Assembly (NCBI RefSeq): GCF_010119245.1
Contig: NZ_WNKG01000005.1
Coordinates: forward strand, 248,001 to 312,000
DNA length: 64,000 nt
Source: Cyclobacterium salsum
GTDB taxonomy: Bacteria > Bacteroidota > Bacteroidia > Cytophagales > Cyclobacteriaceae
Direction of reading: 5' to 3'
The notes beneath the pieces were generated by a model. It ran no database searches, was not told where the DNA came from, and saw nothing but the letters and a program-made list of their open reading frames with translations. The translations under genes were made by a program, and so were the position numbers. Shown here one piece after another: positions 60,360-64,000 of the stretch. The first letter of the stretch is position 1; each line of letters begins with the position of its first letter.

Positions 60360-61709
60360 TCAAATGGCTTTACTAAAGAGGGTAGTGGACTTTTTATCTG
60401 AATACATGAACGGGTCAAAGGCCATGCAAATATTTCTGACAAACGGCTTACCTGTTGCCGTGATGATCATTCCCTTCTGATTGAAGGTAATCAACCCATC
60501 CTTTTCAAAAGCCAACAGTTTTTCCAGCAGTTCATCCGGTAGGTTTTTCAAATTTGTCCAGGAGGCCTCCAGGTTACAAATCAACTTAAGGATAATGGAC
60601 TTGGATACAAGATGTTCATCATTTTGAACATGCCCTTTTACTAGTGGCAGGTCACCGTTCAGGATGTTTTTCTTATACAGCTCCACAGATTTTTCGTTTT
60701 GCCCGTAAGCATAATAGAGGTCACTGATCGCACTACAGCCCAGGCCCAAAAGGATTTTGGAAGGGGAAGTGGTATACCCCATAAAATTGCGATGAAGGGT
60801 TTTATCTGCTTTTGCCTGTAGCAAGGGATCGCCGGGCAGAGCAAAATGATCCATCCCAATTTCTTCGTAGCCCATTTCTTCCAGCCAGCCTTTGCCTTGC
60901 TCATAAAGTGCCCGCTTCTGTTCCTCATTTGGCAGGAACGCTTCGAAGGATTTCTGGGAGGGAAAGGCCGTAGGTAAGTGAGCGTAACTGTAAAATGCGA
61001 TCCTTTCTGGCATCAGCTCCCGCACCTTTTCAAAGGTTGCTTTCAGGGTATGCAGGTTCTGATGCGGCAACCCATAAATCAAGTCGAAATTAATGGAGGT
61101 ATAGCCAAGCTTTCGGCTGGTATGCGTTACTTCCTTCACTTTTTCAAAGGGCTGAATCCGGTGGATGCTTTCCTGCACCTTGGGGTCAAAATCCTGAATG
61201 CCAAAACTAACCCGGTCAAAACCATGCCTGGCCATCACTTCCAAATGTGCTTGTGTGGTGTTGTTGGGGTGGCCTTCAAAGCTGAAGGTAGCATTTTTTA
61301 GGCCTGTGGAGGTATGGCTGATGTGCTTCAGTAAAATTTCCAGGGAGTTAGGCGAAAAAAAGGTGGGCGTGCCTCCCCCCAGATGAATACCGGCCAGCTT
61401 GGGCTTTTCTTCCAGCAACTCCAGGTACATGTTCCATTCTTTCATCAGCGTGGAAATATAAGGCAGCTCCACCTGGTGATTTTTGGTAATTCGTTTGTTA
61501 CAGCCGCAATAGGTGCACAGGCTTTCGCAATAAGGAAGGTGAATATACAAACTGATACCGTCTTGAGAGCCAAATTCATTGTATGCCCGCTGAAATTGCA
61601 GCTTCCACTTCTGAGGGTCGGTGGCATTGTTCCAGTGTGGAACTGCCGGATAGGAAGTATACCGGGGTGCTGGAACGTTGTACTTTCGTATCAGAGAATT
61701 TTGGTCCAT
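60360..61709 (-). CDS. hemN: Oxygen-independent coproporphyrinogen III oxidase
   Basis: Start at ATG 61709, with AGGA five bases upstream, seven codons inside the longest frame. The 449-residue radical-SAM enzyme decarboxylates coproporphyrinogen III without oxygen, for haem. The cluster motif is seen as YIHLPYCESLCTYCGCNKRI (CxxxCxxC), followed by GIHLGGGTPTFFSPNSLEIL and FDLIYGLPHQNLHTLKATFE. A typical HemN C-terminal domain follows. With hemA at 44 kb, haem synthesis works both aerobically and without oxygen in this organism. Confidence 0.94.
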   Translation of the reverse strand: MDQNSLIRKYNVPAPRYTSYPAVPHWNNATDPQKWKLQFQRAYNEFGSQDGISLYIHLPYCESLCTYCGCNKRITKNHQVELPYISTLMKEWNMYLELLEEKPKLAGIHLGGGTPTFFSPNSLEILLKHISHTSTGLKNATFSFEGHPNNTTQAHLEVMARHGFDRVSFGIQDFDPKVQESIHRIQPFEKVKEVTHTSRKLGYTSINFDLIYGLPHQNLHTLKATFEKVRELMPERIAFYSYAHLPTAFPSQKSFEAFLPNEEQKRALYEQGKGWLEEMGYEEIGMDHFALPGDPLLQAKADKTLHRNFMGYTTSPSKILLGLGCSAISDLYYAYGQNEKSVELYKKNILNGDLPLVKGHVQNDEHLVSKSIILKLICNLEASWTNLKNLPDELLEKLLAFEKDGLITFNQKGMIITATGKPFVRNICMAFDPFMYSDKKSTTLFSKAI

Positions 61710-61843
61710 ATTCCTACTAGCTTGTTTCAAGAAACAAATAACGGCTTCCTGGTTTCAAAAAAACATGAGCATCGAAAGTAGCAAGCCTGATAAAAATCAG
61801 GTTTACTGAAATAGGAAATGAACCGAACCAGGTCTGAATGACT

Positions 61844-62965
61844 TTAATGGTGGTTGGTGTAGTAGCTTACGGGTACATATGGCAGGTCAAAGGTTTCCGC
61901 AACCGCCTGATACACCACATCACCTTTGATGATGTTGAGGCCGGATTTGAGTTCGGGGAAGCGAATGCAGGAATGCTCCCATCCGTTATCCGCCAGTTCG
62001 AGCACATAAGGTAAGGTAGCGTTTGTCAGCGCCAGGGTAGAAGTATACGGGACCGCCCCGGGCATGTTAGCCACACAATAATGGAGGACTCCATCGATGG
62101 TATAAGTAGGCTTTTCGTGGGTGGTAGGTTGGCAAGTCTCAATGCAGCCTCCCTGATCTACTGCCACGTCGACCAATACCGTGCCGGGAAGCATGTATTG
62201 TAGCATGTCCCGGGTGATAAGGTGCGGGGCTTTGGCTCCGGGGACCAGTACCGCTCCGATAATCAGATCGGTTGAAGGGATCAGATTTCGGATATTGTAT
62301 TCATTGGACATCATTGTTTTGACATTCTTAGGCATGACATCCGAGAGGTAGCGCATTCTGGGAAGGGAGACATCCATGATGATTACGTCAGCACCTAAAC
62401 CTGCCGCCATCCAGGCCGCCTGGGTCCCCACGATTCCGCCTCCAAGGATCAGCACTTTGGCGGGCAGGGTTCCGGGTACGCCTCCGAGCAGAATCCCCCG
62501 TCCTCCCAGTGGTTTTTCAAGGTAATTTGCCCCTTTCTGAACCGCCATCCTACCGGCGACTTCGGACATGGGAACCAGGAGGGGAAGGCTTTTGTCTGGT
62601 TTTTCCACGGTTTCATAAGCCATACAGACAGCTTTGCTTTGGACCATGGCCTGGGTAAGCGGTTCATTGGAGGCAAAGTGGAAATACGTAAACAGCAATT
62701 GGTCTTCCCTGACCAGGTGGTACTCCTGGTCGATCGGTTCTTTGACCTTCAGGATCATTTCTCCTATTTCGTAAATGGATTCGATGGTAGGTAGAATTTC
62801 CGCGCCAGCTGCCTGGTACGTTTCATCGCTGAATCCGCTACCTTCACCGGCAGCCTGCTGTACAAAAACAGAATGGCCCATTTTTACCAGTTCTTTGGCG
62901 CCTGCTGGTGTAAGGGCTACCCTGTTTTCATTATTTTTGATTTCCTTGGGAACGGCTACATGCAT
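61844..62965 (-). CDS. ald: Alanine dehydrogenase
   Basis: Start at ATG 62965, where MHVAVPKEIKNNENRVALTP is the standard beginning; the longer frame has no family match. The 373-residue NAD-dependent enzyme interconverts L-alanine with pyruvate and ammonia. Features: the substrate arginine in ENRVALTPAG, VKVKEPIDQEYHLV-like KVKEPIDQEYHLVREDQLLF, catalytic HFASNEPLTQAM, NAD motif ILGGGIVGTQAAWMAAGLGA, and SALVPGAKAPHLI-like GAVLVPGAKAPHLITRDML with DVAVDQGGCIE. The last block, ADNGWEHSCIRFPELKSGLN, closes the family domain. Confidence 0.94.
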   Translation of the reverse strand: MHVAVPKEIKNNENRVALTPAGAKELVKMGHSVFVQQAAGEGSGFSDETYQAAGAEILPTIESIYEIGEMILKVKEPIDQEYHLVREDQLLFTYFHFASNEPLTQAMVQSKAVCMAYETVEKPDKSLPLLVPMSEVAGRMAVQKGANYLEKPLGGRGILLGGVPGTLPAKVLILGGGIVGTQAAWMAAGLGADVIIMDVSLPRMRYLSDVMPKNVKTMMSNEYNIRNLIPSTDLIIGAVLVPGAKAPHLITRDMLQYMLPGTVLVDVAVDQGGCIETCQPTTHEKPTYTIDGVLHYCVANMPGAVPYTSTLALTNATLPYVLELADNGWEHSCIRFPELKSGLNIIKGDVVYQAVAETFDLPYVPVSYYTNHH

Positions 62966-63007
62966 AATCGAAGATGTTAGGTTAAAGTCTGTAACAAATA
63001 TAACCAC

Positions 63008-63332
63008 CCGATTTGCCCTTGTGTAAAAACAAGCGAAAAAATTCCCGGTAAAATTTGAAAAGGAACGGATAGCCCGTTTATTTTGAATCTTTCACCTGAT
63101 TCCAGGCATGCAAGGTTGAAAATAATATTTGCCCGTGGCTACGTGAGTTCCAGGCTATTTTTAATTATCATTCAGAATATTATTTCATATAAATAATAAA
63201 ATAAAGATTAAACCAAATTTAATTTTTTTTAATTGATTTAATATCCCCTTATAGATTGGGATAACTCTAAAATTTGTGTATTTTTGAAATTGATGGCATA
63301 CCCTTGTACCGAAAACAGTTTGATTGATGCAT
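63008..63332. other. Divergent intergenic region, 325 bp
   Basis: AT-rich region between ald and the E1 gene, without a supported gene. TATTTTTG near 63278 fits the Bacteroidota -7 pattern TAnnTTTG and would start the E1 transcript about 45 bp before its ATG; no clear -33 TTTG at the right distance was found. Open frames on the minus strand are too weak to call. Confidence 0.4.
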
Positions 63333-64000
63333 ATGGAAACCCTATCCACATTGACTGAGGAAAAAACAGCAACTTTGGACAAGCAGCGCATTCTGGCAGA
63401 TTATAAAATAGTGATGATCAGCAGGCATGCCTCCTTGACCGTGAGAAAAGAGGTTTTCATGGGTAAAGCCAAATTTGGCATTTACGGAGACGGAAAAGAG
63501 TTGGCTCAGGTAGCCATGGCAAGGTTTTTTGAGCATGGTGATTTCAGGTCGGGGTATTACCGGGATCAGACCATTATGTTTGCCACGGAGGGGTTGGGGC
63601 TGCAAGAGTATTTTGCACAGCTTTATGCCCACACGGAGGTTCAGGCAGAACCTGCTAGTGGAGGCAGGTTGATGAATGGTCATTTTGCAACCCGGTCCCT
63701 GAATGAGGATGGTAGCTGGAAAAATTTGATGGCCTCCAAAAATTCCACGGCAGACATTTCTCCTACGGCCGCCCAAATGCCCAAATTGCTGGGCTTAGCC
63801 TATGCTTCCAAATTATATAAGGAAAATCCGAAACTTCATTCCATGACCACTTTTTCCAATAAGGGACGGGAAGTGGCCTGGGGAACGATCGGCAACGCTT
63901 CTACCGCGGAAGGTATGTTTTTCGAAACATTTAACGCAGGGGGCGTGCTGCAGGTGCCGATGGTGATTTCGGTATGGGATGATGATTATGGAATATCGGT
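63333..64000 (+). CDS. 2-oxoisovalerate/branched-chain 2-oxo-acid dehydrogenase E1 (partial)
   Basis: Open from ATG 63333 (an ATG at 63327 is also in frame) to the right edge. The 222 visible residues are the N-terminal part of the thiamine-diphosphate E1 alpha region: MISRHASLTVRKEVFMGKAK, FGIYGDGKELAQVAMARFFE, YRDQTIMFATEGLGLQEYF, GHFATRSLNEDGSWKN, and VVISVWDDDYGIS-like MVISVWDDDYGIS. In Bacteroidota this E1 often has alpha and beta domains fused in one chain of about 650-800 residues. It probably feeds iso-branched fatty-acid synthesis. The ThDP motif GDG lies in NAGTTGDG-type regions beyond what can be assigned here. Confidence 0.85.
   Translation, partial: METLSTLTEEKTATLDKQRILADYKIVMISRHASLTVRKEVFMGKAKFGIYGDGKELAQVAMARFFEHGDFRSGYYRDQTIMFATEGLGLQEYFAQLYAHTEVQAEPASGGRLMNGHFATRSLNEDGSWKNLMASKNSTADISPTAAQMPKLLGLAYASKLYKENPKLHSMTTFSNKGREVAWGTIGNASTAEGMFFETFNAGGVLQVPMVISVWDDDYGIS

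Noticed and set aside
61788..61803. Hairpin CCTGAT/ATCAGG as terminator for ald
   Set aside because: The stem is only six pairs, and the minus-strand sequence after it has no T-run.
1..64000. CRISPR arrays, tRNA or rRNA genes
   Set aside because: No regularly spaced repeats and no cloverleaf or rRNA-like sequence were recognised when reading the window; small RNAs cannot be excluded by eye.

Overview
The window looks like a chromosome segment of a Bacteroidota bacterium. The closest fit by gene content is the Cytophagales (Cyclobacteriaceae-like), but that is an inference made without a database. Pointers are FadL-type and DUF481 outer-membrane proteins, a fused-type 2-oxo-acid dehydrogenase E1, the Tdh/Kbl threonine pathway, a DoxX/BT_3928-type protein next to shikimate kinase, DUF1501 and DUF1549/1553 proteins, and many Tat or lipoprotein signals. 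Most of the window is moderately GC-rich core genome. Roughly 13.3-27.4 kb is visibly AT-richer and made of accessory genes.

Layout. 0-7.4 kb: the 3' half of clpB with a strong terminator, glutaminase, then a minus-strand set of a TIM-barrel epimerase, a DUF1501 protein and a DUF1549/1553 cytochrome-type protein. 7.5-8.5 kb: a graveyard of broken genes (SGNH hydrolase, an unknown fragment, a frameshifted quinone-oxidoreductase-like gene). 8.6-12.7 kb: lipoprotein esterase, cupin and a sodium-coupled transporter. 13.0-15.7 kb: a frameshifted AraC regulator, two GNAT acetyltransferases, a truncated sigma factor and the tail of an IS1595-like transposase.

15.7-19.3 kb is the most interesting stretch. 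It holds four self-contained minus-strand modules: HigB/HigA, a Gp49-like toxin with an XRE antitoxin, a secreted alpha/beta hydrolase, and a UPF0175/DUF3368-PIN pair. They are separated by long imperfect palindromes that resemble integron attC sites, three of which are 131-132 bp long. Each site begins 24-101 bp upstream of one gene and ends 10-19 bp past the stop of the next, as gene cassettes do. No IntI-type integrase is present, but a tyrosine recombinase lies at 26.3-27.4 kb, and a decayed copy of its N-terminal region lies at 29.2 kb. Between the array and the recombinase is a stress cluster (DUF2254, DUF481 barrel, coiled-coil protein, two paralogous lipoproteins, Dps, MscS, LapA-like protein, AraC regulator). 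It contains an in-frame chimera of two genes and an exact 31-bp repeat upstream of two of its genes.

27.8-64 kb is mostly orderly core genome: agmatine-deiminase-like lipoprotein; NlpE/Tdh divergent from Kbl; c-di-AMP cyclase with folP; a DUF1599/DoxX/aroK run; FadL; a Gly/Met-rich lipoprotein; proS; NfeD-FloA; WG-repeat protein; hemA; a Crp/Fnr regulator; a DUF1080/GMC/subunit-3 set suggesting oxidative 3-keto-glycoside breakdown; an ABC exporter; a MarR-YceI-dioxygenase-esterase set resembling the mhq quinone-stress system, with a shared palindromic operator; SIMPL, DUF2461, a HAD phosphatase, hemN, ald, and the start of a branched-chain 2-oxo-acid dehydrogenase E1. Several minus-strand genes have intrinsic terminators that overlap their own stop codon or sit inside the convergent neighbour. 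I saw no tRNA, rRNA, CRISPR array or replication origin.
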